Made by a program: the position numbers and the translations under genes. This document shows, in pieces, positions 27,669-37,120 of a stretch of 64,000 nt of DNA (the stretch's first letter is position 1; every line of letters begins with the position of its first letter). The notes below the pieces were generated by a model that worked only from the letters and a program-made list of their open reading frames with translations, was not told where the DNA came from and ran no database searches. Source of the stretch: Glutamicibacter halophytocola (GTDB lineage: Bacteria > Actinomycetota > Actinomycetes > Actinomycetales > Micrococcaceae); NCBI RefSeq assembly GCF_001302565.1, contig NZ_CP012750.1, positions 744,001 through 808,000 on the forward strand, in the 5' to 3' direction.

Positions 27669-28162
27669 CGCGCCCGCACCAGATTGGCGTAGGGCAGTTT
27701 GCTGAAGTTGGCGTGAAAATTCTCGTGGTACGCCGCCAACGCGGCATTCAGCTCTTCAGCGGGCAGCTCTTTCCAGGCGATCAAGAGCTTTGCAGAACCA
27801 GCCAGCTGCCAGATCAACCGGCCATCCCAATGTCCCGGCGGTTTCCCTTGCCCGAAATCGACAAATTCCTGGATCTGCCGGCGCAAGCCGCGGTTTCCCT
27901 GGCTCCCGGGGCCAGCCTTGCCGATATACAGGACCTCGCTGCCATCGACCCATTCGCTCGCCAGCTGGTCAGGCTTGAGCGACGGATTTTTCTTCTTGAA
28001 TGTGCCAGCGGTGCTGCAGTTGAGGAACCGAGGCTCAAAGCCTTTGGGCGCCAGAACGGCGAATATCCCTTGGCGCTGCGGGATGCGATTGATTTCCAGC
28101 GAGGCGATGGAGCGGAAGGCAGTGAATCCGTCGTTTTTGAGGTGCTTCTGGTCAAAGGTCAT
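27665..28162 (-). CDS. Unknown protein with GIY-YIG-like pattern
   Basis: A 165-residue protein. The segment EVLYIGKAGPGSQGNRGLRRQIQEFVDFGQ resembles a GIY-YIG nuclease core: a Tyr-Ile-Gly strand, then an Arg on the following helix. The later catalytic Glu and Asn are not evident, so enzymatic activity is uncertain. I chose ATG 28162, behind GGGAACAATC; a longer in-frame start at 28267 is unlikely. The 34-residue gene overlaps its stop. Confidence 0.55.
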   Translation of the reverse strand: MTFDQKHLKNDGFTAFRSIASLEINRIPQRQGIFAVLAPKGFEPRFLNCSTAGTFKKKNPSLKPDQLASEWVDGSEVLYIGKAGPGSQGNRGLRRQIQEFVDFGQGKPPGHWDGRLIWQLAGSAKLLIAWKELPAEELNAALAAYHENFHANFSKLPYANLVRAR

Positions 28163-28292
28163 TGATTGTTCCCGTCGCTGTGCCTCGCCATGCTTACCGC
28201 CAAAGATGCTGCGACGATCTATCTGCTGAAGAGGTGTAGTCCTCCAATTGTATGGGCGACAGGACACTGTGGCCGCTTTGCGCCGCGGCAGC

Positions 28293-29630
28293 CTAGCCCA
28301 GTTCCCGGCCCCTGGTCTCGGGGGCGAACTTGGCCATGAAAATCACGGCGATGATGACCAGAACCGTTGCTCCGGCAAAGAGCCCGGGCAAGCCAATCAC
28401 CGGCCACAGCGCGGCAAAGAGCAGCGGGCCGAAGCCTGCAGCAAAGCGCGACATGGTCGACGCCCAGCCGAATCCGCTAGCCCGCAGCTTGGTCGGATAC
28501 AGCTCGGAAACGTAGGCATACAGCACCGGGATGGCCACCTGGACGATAACGCCGAAGACCAATACCCATCCCACGGCCGCCGAGGGAACCTGCAAGTTCA
28601 GCGCCACCAGGATCAGCACAATTGCTGAGAGCGGGGCCGAGATCGCCAAGAGCCATTTGCGGCCCACGCGTTCCACCAGCAAGGCCGCGGCCGCCACGCC
28701 AACCAAGCCCATCAGCGCCATGACAGCGGTGGCGAAGAAGGAGGCCGACTGGGCCATGCCGGCCTCGGTGAGAATTGAGGGCAGCCACGTCAGCGCCAGG
28801 TAGTACACCAGCAGCACGGTGACAAACAGCAGCCAGCTGGTCGCGGTGATTTTCCAGGAGTAGCGCCAGAGCGCCACAACCTGCTCCCACCAGCGCGCCG
28901 GGCGCTCGGCGGCAGGCTGCTCGATGATGTACTCGCGCGGCGTGGCGCCGGTGCGCTCGACCAGCTGGTCAATGACGGCACGCGCGTGCGCCTCTCGTCC
29001 CTTGGCCGCCAGATACAACGGGGATTCAGGCACGGAACGCCGGACCAGGAACACCATGAACGCCGGAAGGATCATCACGGCCAGGATCAGCCGCCAGTTA
29101 TCGGCGGTGGCCATGACCCAGCCCGAGACGAAAAAGGACAGCGCAGCGCCAATCGGCCACCACCCGTCCATGGCGGTAAGAACCCGCCCGCGCAACTTGG
29201 CTGGCGTGAATTCGCCGACCAATGCATAGTCCACCGGAATGCAGCCGCCCAGCCCGACGCCGGCGAGGAAGCGGAATGCGACGAAGAACCCGAAATTCGG
29301 AGACAGCGCGCCCAAGACGGTGAACACCGCGAACATCAGCAGAGTCATGCTGAAGGCGTTTTTTCGACCGAACCTGTCCGCGATGCCGCCCCACAAGAAG
29401 GCGCCCACGGCCATGCCCACCAGGTTGGAGGTGCCCAGCAGCGCCGCGGTGGGACGTTCCAGGCCCCATTCCTGGGCAACCAGCGGGATCAAGGCCCCGT
29501 TCAATGTCACATCCCAGGCATCGAACATGAACCCCAGGCCGCCAATGATGAAAATGGCGCCTTGGACCTTCCACTTGAAGGGTAGTTCTTGCACGATGGT
29601 CGTGCCCGAGGGCGGGAGTGCAGAAGACAC
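28293..29630 (-). CDS. MFS transporter (sugar/aromatic acid-porter-like)
   Basis: A 445-residue carrier with 12 predicted membrane helices. Motif A between helices 2 and 3 reads GGIADRFGRKNAF, and the repeated-half motif LVERVGRKWLLAIS occurs after helix 8. An early Asp in MFDAWDVTLNGALIPLVAQEW resembles the DxxD helix-1 motif of the aromatic acid:proton and niacin-type symporters, so a carboxylate substrate is plausible but not proven. It stands alone. Confidence 0.85.
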   Translation of the reverse strand: MSSALPPSGTTIVQELPFKWKVQGAIFIIGGLGFMFDAWDVTLNGALIPLVAQEWGLERPTAALLGTSNLVGMAVGAFLWGGIADRFGRKNAFSMTLLMFAVFTVLGALSPNFGFFVAFRFLAGVGLGGCIPVDYALVGEFTPAKLRGRVLTAMDGWWPIGAALSFFVSGWVMATADNWRLILAVMILPAFMVFLVRRSVPESPLYLAAKGREAHARAVIDQLVERTGATPREYIIEQPAAERPARWWEQVVALWRYSWKITATSWLLFVTVLLVYYLALTWLPSILTEAGMAQSASFFATAVMALMGLVGVAAAALLVERVGRKWLLAISAPLSAIVLILVALNLQVPSAAVGWVLVFGVIVQVAIPVLYAYVSELYPTKLRASGFGWASTMSRFAAGFGPLLFAALWPVIGLPGLFAGATVLVIIAVIFMAKFAPETRGRELG

Positions 29631-29780
29631 GGTGCGGCGCCTTTCTCAGTGCGAGCAAAAGTGAGTGTGTACCGCGTCGAAGCATAGCCGAAAACCATTT
29701 CAGGTCCGTAGCTCTCTACGCTTCTTTGCTGGCCACGTCAAGACCTGTTGTCAGCGCGGGGGAGGGAGTAATCTCTGGGC

Positions 29781-30557
29781 ATGGGAGTAGATTGGGCCGC
29801 TCTCGAAGAGGCGATACGGGTGACCGCCCTTCGGCACGCGGCGGAAGTGATTGCTGGACACCCGGACCAAGACTTCTATGCCATTGCCCTGCACGGGGTC
29901 AGCACGGAGGAAAGCGAGAGCATCGCGATGCCGCTGCTCGCGCTGAACTCAGTACAGGCTCTCGAAAGAGACCGTGCCACGGCATCCCGCGAAGAATTGG
30001 TGGAACGCGGCGAGGACGCCGATGAACCAGCCGATTACGAGGACCGCCCGGATGCCCGGGTGGATAGCCCGTTGGAATCCGAAGAAGTCACATTGGAAGA
30101 AAACTCCATTGTGATTTCCGACGCTGACGACGAGGACCTCGACGACGAAGATCAAGAGGGCGTCGAAGAAGACGATCTTGACCAGGTTCTTGCCTCGCTC
30201 GAAGAAGGCCTGGAGGCCGATGACGCCGAAAGCTTCTACTCGGATAAGTGGGAGCCGAGCGATTGGCACTGGTCAGCTATTGATTTATGCGAGGACCCGG
30301 CGGCAACGCTGTGGTCCGATGCGATGACCGGCCTTGCTTCACGCGAGGGGTGGGAACCGACCATCAAGCGCTACTACGGCACGCTGGTGGCCGTGGCCAA
30401 GGCACTGCGCGAAGAGCTCCAGCAGCGCACCCCCGCTGATCTTGTTTGCTACGTCGCCGATGAGGACCATGCCGAGAAGCTCTTGCGGCTTTGCCTGACT
30501 GACCAGCAGCTTTCCAAGTATTTCCCGCAGCTCTCCGCGCTCGTTGAAGGGGAATGA
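29781..30557 (+). CDS. DUF4303-like protein with acidic insertion
   Basis: A 258-residue protein. The N-terminus (WAALEEAIRVTALRHAAEVIAGHPDQDFYAIALHGVST) and the later WEPSDWHWSAIDLCEDP match the DUF4303 pattern. Between them lies an unusually acidic stretch (about residues 75-155), rich in Asp and Glu and probably disordered. Function unknown; DUF4303 proteins are often immunity-like or stray cytoplasmic proteins. It precedes purH by 97 bases. Confidence 0.65.
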   Translation: MGVDWAALEEAIRVTALRHAAEVIAGHPDQDFYAIALHGVSTEESESIAMPLLALNSVQALERDRATASREELVERGEDADEPADYEDRPDARVDSPLESEEVTLEENSIVISDADDEDLDDEDQEGVEEDDLDQVLASLEEGLEADDAESFYSDKWEPSDWHWSAIDLCEDPAATLWSDAMTGLASREGWEPTIKRYYGTLVAVAKALREELQQRTPADLVCYVADEDHAEKLLRLCLTDQQLSKYFPQLSALVEGE

Positions 30558-30654
30558 CACGAACTGAAAAATCGGGCAAGGACTTGGCTAGAATGAGGGC
30601 GGTGGCCTGTGTGCTGCCCGCCCCATTCATTCTCACCGCCGGGAGAAAAATTTC

Positions 30655-32325
30655 GTGAGTAAGACCGTCCTGGACAAAGTCGCCATCCGCCGCGCACTGA
30701 TTTCCGTCTACGACAAGACCGGCCTGGAGGAGCTGGCCGCCGGACTGCACGCTGCAGGCGTCCAGCTGGTATCCACCGGTTCCACCGCCAAGAAGATCGC
30801 CGCTGCTGGAATTCCGGTGACCGAGGTTGAGCAGGTGACCGGTTCGCCTGAAATGCTCGACGGCCGCGTCAAGACCCTGCACCCGCGCATCCACGGTGGC
30901 ATCCTTGCAGACCGCCGCGTTTCCGAGCACATGGACACCCTGTCCTCGATGGACATCGAGCAGATCGACCTGGTGGTCGTCAACCTCTACCCCTTCGTGC
31001 AGACCGTTGTTTCCGGCGCATCCCAGGATGAAGTTGTCGAGCAGATCGACATTGGCGGCCCAGCCATGGTCCGCTCGGCTGCCAAGAACCACGCAGCGGT
31101 ATCGATCGTTGTCGACCCGGCCTTCTACCCGCAGGTGATCTCCGCAGCTGCTGATGGCGGCTTCGACTTGAAGACCCGCCAGCGTCTTGCTGCCAAGGCC
31201 TATGCCCACACCGCAGCCTATGACACCGCGGTGGCTTCGTGGACCGCCAGCCAGTTCCTGGACGAAGATGGCGACGGCGTCATCGACTGGCCAGCCTACG
31301 CAGGCGTCGCCTTGCAGCGTTCGGCCGTGCTGCGCTACGGCGAAAACCCGCACCAGCAGGCAGCGCTCTACGTTGACGAAGCGGCGCCAGCCGGCATCGC
31401 CCAGGCTGACCAGCTGCACGGCAAGCCAATGAGCTACAACAACTACGTTGATGCCGACGCTGCATTGCGTGCCGCTTTCGATTTCGAGAAGCCGGCGGTG
31501 GCTGTGGTGAAGCACGCCAACCCCTGCGGCGTTGCCGTGGCTTCCGACGATGCTGCCGATCCGATTGCCGACGCGCACCGCAAGGCGCACGCTACCGACC
31601 CTGTCTCCGCTTTTGGCGGCGTGATTGCCGCTAACCGCACGGTGACCAAGGAAATGGCCGAGACCGTCAAGGGCATCTTCACCGAGGTCGTTATCGCACC
31701 GGACTTCGAAGCTGAAGCCGTCGAGATCCTTTCGGCAAAGAAGAACATCCGCTTGCTGGCGATGCCAGAAGGCTATGACCGGAACAAGAACGAGTTCCGC
31801 CAGGTTTCCGGCGGCATGCTGGTGCAGGCAGGCGACAAGATCGACGCCGAAGGCGACAAGCCAGAGACCTGGACCCTTGCTGCGGGCGAGGCTGCTGACG
31901 CGGCAACCCTTGCTGACTTGGAGTTCGCATGGAGCGCGGTGCGCGCAGCGAAGTCCAACGCCATCTTGCTGGCCAGCAATGGCGCAGCGGTCGGCATTGG
32001 CATGGGCCAGGTCAACCGCATCGATTCCTGCAAGCTTGCCGTTGAGCGTGCTAACACCCTCGGTGTGAAGGTCGAGTCGGGCGCGGATGCTGCCGGCGGT
32101 GCCGAGAATGCTGACGGAGCTGCTTCGGAGCAGCGTGCTGTGGGCTCCGTGGCTGCCTCGGATGCCTTCTTCCCATTTGCTGATGGCCTGCAGATCCTGA
32201 TCGATGCCGGCGTGAAGGCTGTTGTGCAGCCTGGCGGTTCGGTGCGCGATGAGGAAGTCATCGCTGCTGCGAACGAAGCCGGCATCACGATGTACTTCAC
32301 CGGTGCACGCCACTTCTTCCACTAG
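30655..32325 (+). CDS. purH: Bifunctional AICAR transformylase/IMP cyclohydrolase
   Basis: A 556-residue enzyme for the last two steps of IMP synthesis. The N-terminal IMP cyclohydrolase domain carries [16 protein letters not shown] and [12 protein letters not shown]; the C-terminal AICAR transformylase domain carries the catalytic [12 protein letters not shown] and closes with [12 protein letters not shown] Gly/Ala-rich insertion near residues 475-500 is usual for the genus group. The start is GTG at 30655 behind GGGAGAAA. It is about 10 kb from purN. No ZTP riboswitch core is visible in its 97-base leader. Confidence 0.96.
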   Translation: MSKTVLDKVAIRRALISVYDKTGLEELAAGLHAAGVQLVSTGSTAKKIAAAGIPVTEVEQVTGSPEMLDGRVKTLHPRIHGGILADRRVSEHMDTLSSMDIEQIDLVVVNLYPFVQTVVSGASQDEVVEQIDIGGPAMVRSAAKNHAAVSIVVDPAFYPQVISAAADGGFDLKTRQRLAAKAYAHTAAYDTAVASWTASQFLDEDGDGVIDWPAYAGVALQRSAVLRYGENPHQQAALYVDEAAPAGIAQADQLHGKPMSYNNYVDADAALRAAFDFEKPAVAVVKHANPCGVAVASDDAADPIADAHRKAHATDPVSAFGGVIAANRTVTKEMAETVKGIFTEVVIAPDFEAEAVEILSAKKNIRLLAMPEGYDRNKNEFRQVSGGMLVQAGDKIDAEGDKPETWTLAAGEAADAATLADLEFAWSAVRAAKSNAILLASNGAAVGIGMGQVNRIDSCKLAVERANTLGVKVESGADAAGGAENADGAASEQRAVGSVAASDAFFPFADGLQILIDAGVKAVVQPGGSVRDEEVIAAANEAGITMYFTGARHFFH

Positions 32326-32349
32326 GAAGTAACAGCGGTTCGCCATAAA

Positions 32350-32393
32350 GGCCCAGGCTCTGATTCCTAAAGGATTCGGAGCCTGGGCCTTTT
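32350..32393 (+). terminator. Rho-independent terminator after purH
   Basis: GGCCCAGGCTC (32350-32360) pairs with GAGCCTGGGCC (32379-32389), with further pairing in the loop, followed by TTTT. It starts 25 bases after the purH stop. Confidence 0.9.
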
Positions 32394-32414
32394 GCTTCGG
32401 AAAGCATCATATTT

Positions 32415-33011
32415 CTAGCGCAGGGGCCTCCTGCGTTTGATCAGCAACAAGGCAATACCGATACCTGCACCAATCGAGATGAGCCCAAGCCAAGAATACG
32501 GATGCGGTTGCATGATCCAGGCCCACGGAAAGTACTCTCCGGATTTGCTGCGGGCGAAGGCCGAACAGAATGCAACGTAGGCGACGGGCACTACCGTTGC
32601 AGTTGCGCCCATTCCGAACAATATTCCCACAAGCCAGAATGCCATCAGGGTCGCTAGATCCCTAACAAAAACGAGGGTTGGGAATTGCCCGCCCCCGGCC
32701 AGGGCGACAGCCAGCGCGCAGACAACGGACGCAATGACCAGCATTGCGCCTGCGAACCCCATAGAATGCGCCCAAATATTGCGCACTGACGAGAGCATCC
32801 AGCGGCAATGGGATCCATGAATGCTCGCACCGAGGATGATGCTAAGCACTAAGGCCGGAACGACCGGAGCGGGCATTTGCGTAGGCATGAATAAAGAACC
32901 CAAAAAGGGTATTGCAATAAATTGTTGGCCAAAGACTCCGGCCGCTGCACCGCAAAGTACTGCGCTGACCATGCATAGAACAATTCCCCGGGTACGCAAG
33001 GCCAGAATCAT
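32415..33011 (-). CDS. Membrane protein of an ABC export operon
   Basis: A 198-residue protein with about six hydrophobic segments and a basic end (LLIKRRRPLR). No family recognised. It overlaps the upstream membrane protein gene by four bases and is last in an operon of exported protein, ABC ATPase and two membrane proteins, which suggests that it is a second permease-like subunit or an accessory. Base composition is more A+T-rich than the flanking purH region, hinting at transfer. Confidence 0.6.
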   Translation of the reverse strand: MILALRTRGIVLCMVSAVLCGAAAGVFGQQFIAIPFLGSLFMPTQMPAPVVPALVLSIILGASIHGSHCRWMLSSVRNIWAHSMGFAGAMLVIASVVCALAVALAGGGQFPTLVFVRDLATLMAFWLVGILFGMGATATVVPVAYVAFCSAFARSKSGEYFPWAWIMQPHPYSWLGLISIGAGIGIALLLIKRRRPLR

Positions 33012-34288
33012 TTAGAGCCCTTCGGCAATTGCGGAACTTCGCATCGTGAAAGTTGTTCATAGGTAGTCAGAGCCCAATCTTGCTGCTGCCGCGGTGACAT
33101 GCTTCTGAGCTTCTGATTGCTGGATTCGGTATCAATACCCAGTACCGATCTAAGCGCGTACGCCGTGCTCCAATCCTGCAATACTTCAAATGCCGCGTAT
33201 TGCTTGTCGTAATCGTCGTTGTCGCACAAGTGGTTGAGGACTTCCGCCGAGTAGGAGCTCGCAGCAGCGTAAACGACTTGATCATCGGTGTACCAAGGTT
33301 CAAATGACGTGACCAATACGCCGGTTTGGACCACTTTGGCATCATCATTGCGTTCCGCGGTGACTCTGTCTGCTTCGGGGAAACCTAAGTCAGAGAAGAT
33401 TCTTACGCTTTGCGCCACCAACTCACTTCGGTCACCTCCAAAGCGCTGGACCTCGTTGAGACAAACCTTGGGACGGTGGCCCGTGCATGTGAAATCTTCA
33501 GCTGCATCGTTGACTACCGGAGTGCCATCAAGGGGGCTAGATATCGAAAGTCCAGCCACTAGCGCGAACACAATAAATGAGTATCCCAAAGCATACTTGC
33601 CCTTGCTTGCCCGACCGGAAATTTTCTTTTTCGCCAAAGGGTTGCTATTTCCAGCCAACGCCAAAAAACCAATTGAGATGAGCGACGAAAATACGATCAG
33701 CGTCCACACCGCACGATAATCCAACGATTGAGCAGCCATGCAGCAACCGTTTAGAGTCATGCCGGCTAGATAATGAGCAGGGAAATAATCTGATGTTCCG
33801 GTAAACGCAAGGAAAAGATAACTCAACACCAGCGCCAACGGAACTGCGAATCGTCCAGGTAGCCACTGCCCAAGCAAGTAGCCAAAGGCTGAATGGGCAA
33901 GAATTGCCAACAGATAGCCGACGACTACGAGCCAGAGTTTCGGCTCAAATAGTTGCCCTGATGGGACTAGCAGATAGACAACGATAACAATCTGAATCAC
34001 AGACGCGGCCAAGAAAGTTGGCCATAGCCTGTCAAAAATGCGTGCTGAGTAGCCGCGCGACGAAAGTTCAAGAACTCCTCGGCTACTTCTTTCTCGGCTG
34101 GACTCTAGCGAGGAACCGATCGAGGCCAGAAGGCAAGAGAATAACAGTGTGGTTGATGCTCCTGAAACTGCGGCGGGACCGTTGCCTAGGACGGAATCCA
34201 TATCCGTATAGCTGGACAAATAGACGAGAGCTACAATCAAGAAGATTGGCATCAGCCACAACGACGGACGTTTTTTCAGGGGGAGCAT
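33008..34288 (-). CDS. Putative ABC permease with extracytoplasmic C-terminal domain
   Basis: A 426-residue protein: about seven membrane helices up to residue 245, then a roughly 170-residue, probably extracellular domain with two cysteines (CTGHRPKVC) and further Cys in LNHLCDND and SRCEVPQ. The start codon overlaps the ATPase stop region by one base, so it is the likely membrane partner of that ATPase. The cargo is not known; the co-transcribed small secreted protein is a candidate. No close family recognised. Confidence 0.6.
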   Translation of the reverse strand: MLPLKKRPSLWLMPIFLIVALVYLSSYTDMDSVLGNGPAAVSGASTTLLFSCLLASIGSSLESSRERSSRGVLELSSRGYSARIFDRLWPTFLAASVIQIVIVVYLLVPSGQLFEPKLWLVVVGYLLAILAHSAFGYLLGQWLPGRFAVPLALVLSYLFLAFTGTSDYFPAHYLAGMTLNGCCMAAQSLDYRAVWTLIVFSSLISIGFLALAGNSNPLAKKKISGRASKGKYALGYSFIVFALVAGLSISSPLDGTPVVNDAAEDFTCTGHRPKVCLNEVQRFGGDRSELVAQSVRIFSDLGFPEADRVTAERNDDAKVVQTGVLVTSFEPWYTDDQVVYAAASSYSAEVLNHLCDNDDYDKQYAAFEVLQDWSTAYALRSVLGIDTESSNQKLRSMSPRQQQDWALTTYEQLSRCEVPQLPKGSK

Positions 34289-35040
34289 CAGCGTTCACCC
34301 ATTACAAGCTGTCCGTAAGCCGCACGAATTCGATCACGCGGGTCAACGTGCTGGTCGCCGCCGAGCTGCATGAATTCAGAAACTGAGCCGTGGAATTTCT
34401 GTTGGCCTTGATCGAAAACTAATACCGAGTCGAAGGTTCCGTCTATGTCCTCGGTCTGATGAGTTGATACGAGAACAATCTTTTTCGGATCCATGCCCTG
34501 CAGAATTTTCTGGAATCTTTCACGCTGATTAGGATCCAATCCTGCCGTAGGCTCATCTAACAAGATGACAGAAGCATCGTGCGCCAACGCGCCGGCTAAA
34601 CCGAGCCGCCTCTGCTGGCCGCCAGACAGCGCAGTTGCCTTATGCATTGCCATCTCAGTGAGACCGACTTGTTCCAGCGCAATAGGTGCGGCGGACTTGG
34701 CTTCTTTCCGACTGGCACCTTTGAGCCACGCCGAGTACCTAACATGTTCTTCCACCGAAAGACCTGCAACGGGCACAAAGTCTTGGGGCAACCAAGCTAC
34801 GTGCTTGCGATACGCCCGAATGTTTGTAAACTGCACTGATCCTGCGCCATGCTTAAGCTCGACGATCCCGGTGTTAGCGTGCAGAGCAGTTGCCAGCAAG
34901 GATAAGAGTGTCGTTTTTCCTGCACCATTTGGTCCAAGGATAGCTGTCTTCCCTGAATTGAAAGCCATGCTCACCGCGTCGAGGAGCGGATCACCGCCAG
35001 TGTAGGAAAAAGACAGATTCGTGATTTTCAGTTTTTTCAT
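34288..35040 (-). CDS. ABC transporter ATP-binding protein
   Basis: A 250-residue ABC ATPase with Walker A GPNGAGKTT (about residues 38-46), signature LSGGQQRRLGLAGAL and Walker B VILLDEPTAGLDP, followed by the His switch in VLVSTHQ. It is a single-domain ATPase needing a separate permease, which the next gene probably supplies. Its start overlaps the stop of the secreted-protein gene by one base. The type resembles ABC-2/antibiotic-peptide exporters. Substrate unknown. Confidence 0.9.
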   Translation of the reverse strand: MKKLKITNLSFSYTGGDPLLDAVSMAFNSGKTAILGPNGAGKTTLLSLLATALHANTGIVELKHGAGSVQFTNIRAYRKHVAWLPQDFVPVAGLSVEEHVRYSAWLKGASRKEAKSAAPIALEQVGLTEMAMHKATALSGGQQRRLGLAGALAHDASVILLDEPTAGLDPNQRERFQKILQGMDPKKIVLVSTHQTEDIDGTFDSVLVFDQGQQKFHGSVSEFMQLGGDQHVDPRDRIRAAYGQLVMGER

Positions 35041-35462
35041 TAGTACGTTTGCGTGACCTTTTTGGCAGTGAGCCTTACTCCGGAGGATAGGCCAGCAATT
35101 TTCTTGATTGTAAAGTGATAGGTGCTCTTTTTGCGGTCACCGAAGTTTACTGAACCGCATCCCTTGGTGGTCTTCGTAGAAACTGTTTTTGCCGGGAGGA
35201 GCGCGCCTCGATGATCTACCAGTGCTACGGTAATGCTTCCGACGCTTTTTGGCGTTCCCCAAGTTTCTGAGCAAGTTTTGAAAGTTGTTTTGGTTGCTAC
35301 GGAATCAGTATTTTGGTCGTTCCAGCTACGAGACGAAAATCCGGTGAGAGCGTTGGTGATGGATGAACTCCATGATCCTTCGGCCAATGACGGTGCCGCG
35401 GGGATGATAACCAGCCCAGCAATTAGTGTGGTTACTAGTGAGAGTTTTCCTCTAAATTTCAT
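35040..35462 (-). CDS. Small exported protein of unknown function
   Basis: A 140-residue protein with a clear signal peptide (KFRGKLSLVTTLIAGLVIIP, cleavage near PSLAEG) and a mature domain of about 110 residues. The latter is rich in Ser, Thr, Lys and beta-prone segments, with two cysteines (TCSETWG and GCGSVNFG) that could form a disulfide. ATG 35462 has GGGA six bases upstream; ATG 35465 is possible. As the first gene of the ABC operon it may be the exported substrate or a periplasm-facing partner. Lactococcin 972-like bacteriocins are encoded with ABC genes in this way, but I do not see that family's sequence pattern. Confidence 0.6.
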   Translation of the reverse strand: MKFRGKLSLVTTLIAGLVIIPAAPSLAEGSWSSSITNALTGFSSRSWNDQNTDSVATKTTFKTCSETWGTPKSVGSITVALVDHRGALLPAKTVSTKTTKGCGSVNFGDRKKSTYHFTIKKIAGLSSGVRLTAKKVTQTY

Positions 35463-35887
35463 CATATATCCCGTATTTTCTAGTTGCAGCCCCCACCGCA
35501 CGTCAAGAAACTATAAACGGTGTGCAGTAAAATCTTAAATCAGAGGCATTTTAAACCAGTTATCGTAACGATCTAATCTGGTTTGATTTCATGTATCTCT
35601 TTGTCTAATGCGAGTAACGGCCGCATCGACTTCAGTGTTTTCTGAGTCAATAGGGAGGGGTGGTTATGCGGATTTTCAGGACTGCGACAATACCTGCATC
35701 CGGATCGAGTAACGCAAGGAATGGCAGATGAATTCTACTTTGAGCGCGTCTACCTGGGAGGGGTGAAGTTTGCGAAACATAAAATTGTTCAACAACATCT
35801 TGCCAAGGTTGTTCAACAACCTGTAATGTCTTGTGCGTTACATTGATTCTGTGACAGCTGTCACCACTATCGCATTGGAACGTCACC
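35463..35887. promoter_or_regulatory. Divergent regulatory region between ABC operon and ycsG-like gene
   Basis: This 425-base spacer holds no gene. It contains, from left: an inverted repeat AAACCAG (35553-35559)/CTGGTTT (35578-35584) around ATCGTAACGAT; two copies of TTGTTCAACAA (35785-35795 and 35809-35819); and a perfect palindrome GTGACAGCTGTCAC (35851-35864) just ahead of the transporter gene. Confidence 0.6.
35785..35821 (+). promoter_or_regulatory. Double operator TTGTTCAACAA upstream of transporter gene
   Basis: Two copies of the odd palindrome TTGTT-C-AACAA lie 24 bases apart, centre to centre (35790 and 35814). The second extends to a 15-base palindrome GGTTGTTCAACAACC (35807-35821). 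The same word occurs upstream of pxpA at 44271-44281. The GntR/FCD regulator encoded at 39377-40054 is the obvious candidate binder. Confidence 0.7.
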
Positions 35888-37108
35888 ATGGCACTTCCTG
35901 AGTCAAAGACTGAAATGAGCCCCAAGGCGCGGCGCACCGCCCTGCTGGGAGCGATGTTCTTGATGGCCACCAGCGCCATCGGTCCCGGGTTCATTACCCA
36001 GACCACCGAATTCACGGTACAAATCGGAGCAGCCTTCGCCTTCGCCATTGTCGTGTCGATCCTCGTTGATATCGCGGTGCAGCTGAACGTCTGGCGCGTC
36101 ATTGGCGTTACCGGGATGCGCGCCCAGGAACTTGGCAATAAGGTTCTGCCCGGCGTGGGCTGGTTCTTGGCAGTCCTTGTATTCATCGGAGGCATGGTCT
36201 TCAACATCGGCAACATCGCCGGTACCGGACTTGGCGTCAACGCCATGCTCGGCGTGGATGCCAAGATTGGCGGAGCGATCTCGGCTGTCGTCGCAATCCT
36301 GATCTTCCTGTCCAAGAAAGCCGGAATGGCTTTGGACCGCATCGTCGTGCTGCTCGGTGCCATCATGATCCTCTTGATGATGTACGTAGCAATCGTGGCC
36401 GCCCCACCTGTTGGCGAAGCCCTGCGCAACGTGGTCCTGCCTGAGAAGATCGACTTCCTGATTATCACCACCCTGATCGGTGGCACCGTTGGCGGCTACA
36501 TCACCTACGCTGGCGCCCACCGCATGATTGATTCGGGCACCAGCGGCATTGAGCACGTCAAATCAATTTCCAACATTTCGATCCTGGCCATCATTGTCAC
36601 CGGCGTCATGCGAGTGCTCTTGTTCCTGGCGATCCTCGGCGTTGTTGCCGGCGGCGTGGTTCTGGCCAGCGACAACAAGGCGGCCGAAGCCTTCGGCCAC
36701 GCCGCAGGCGACATCGGCATTCGCGCCTTCGGCATCATCCTCTGGGCAGCGGCCCTGACGAGCGTTATCGGCGCGGCCTACACCTCGGTCTCCTTTATTA
36801 CCAAGCGAAGCACCTCGGAACGCACCCGCAATTTGATCACCGTCGCCTTCATCGCGGTCTGCGGCGTCATCTACCTGTTCCTGGGCAAGGCGCCAGCCAC
36901 CCTGCTGATCTTCGCCGGCGCATTCAACGGCTTGATCCTGCCTGTCGGTTTCGCAGTTCTTCTATGGGTAGCCTGGCGACGCAGGGACCTCATGAGCGGC
37001 TACCAGTATCCGAAGGTCCTGCTGCTCGTGGGCGTGCTGGCTTGGCTGCTGAGCGTGTTCCTCGGATGGAACTCGTTGACCGGCCTGGCCGCGCTCTGGC
37101 GGGCCTAA
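35888..37108 (+). CDS. NRAMP-family transporter (YcsG type)
   Basis: A 406-residue carrier with about 11 membrane helices. It resembles the NRAMP-like YcsG group that travels with LamB/YcsF genes rather than classical manganese importers. Helix 1 reads MATSAIGPGFITQTTEFTVQIG; the helix-1 DPGN metal site of true NRAMP proteins is replaced by IGPGFITQ, which argues for a non-metal substrate. By context it probably imports 5-oxoproline or a related acid. It is followed at 12 bases by the YcsI-type gene and preceded by two operators. Confidence 0.8.
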   Translation: MALPESKTEMSPKARRTALLGAMFLMATSAIGPGFITQTTEFTVQIGAAFAFAIVVSILVDIAVQLNVWRVIGVTGMRAQELGNKVLPGVGWFLAVLVFIGGMVFNIGNIAGTGLGVNAMLGVDAKIGGAISAVVAILIFLSKKAGMALDRIVVLLGAIMILLMMYVAIVAAPPVGEALRNVVLPEKIDFLIITTLIGGTVGGYITYAGAHRMIDSGTSGIEHVKSISNISILAIIVTGVMRVLLFLAILGVVAGGVVLASDNKAAEAFGHAAGDIGIRAFGIILWAAALTSVIGAAYTSVSFITKRSTSERTRNLITVAFIAVCGVIYLFLGKAPATLLIFAGAFNGLILPVGFAVLLWVAWRRRDLMSGYQYPKVLLLVGVLAWLLSVFLGWNSLTGLAALWRA

Positions 37109-37120
37109 GGCGGCAAGAGA

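Noticed and set aside
30558..30654. ZTP or THF riboswitch before purH, and likewise before fhs
   Set aside because: The leaders are short or lack the conserved GGG/CCGCC core elements.
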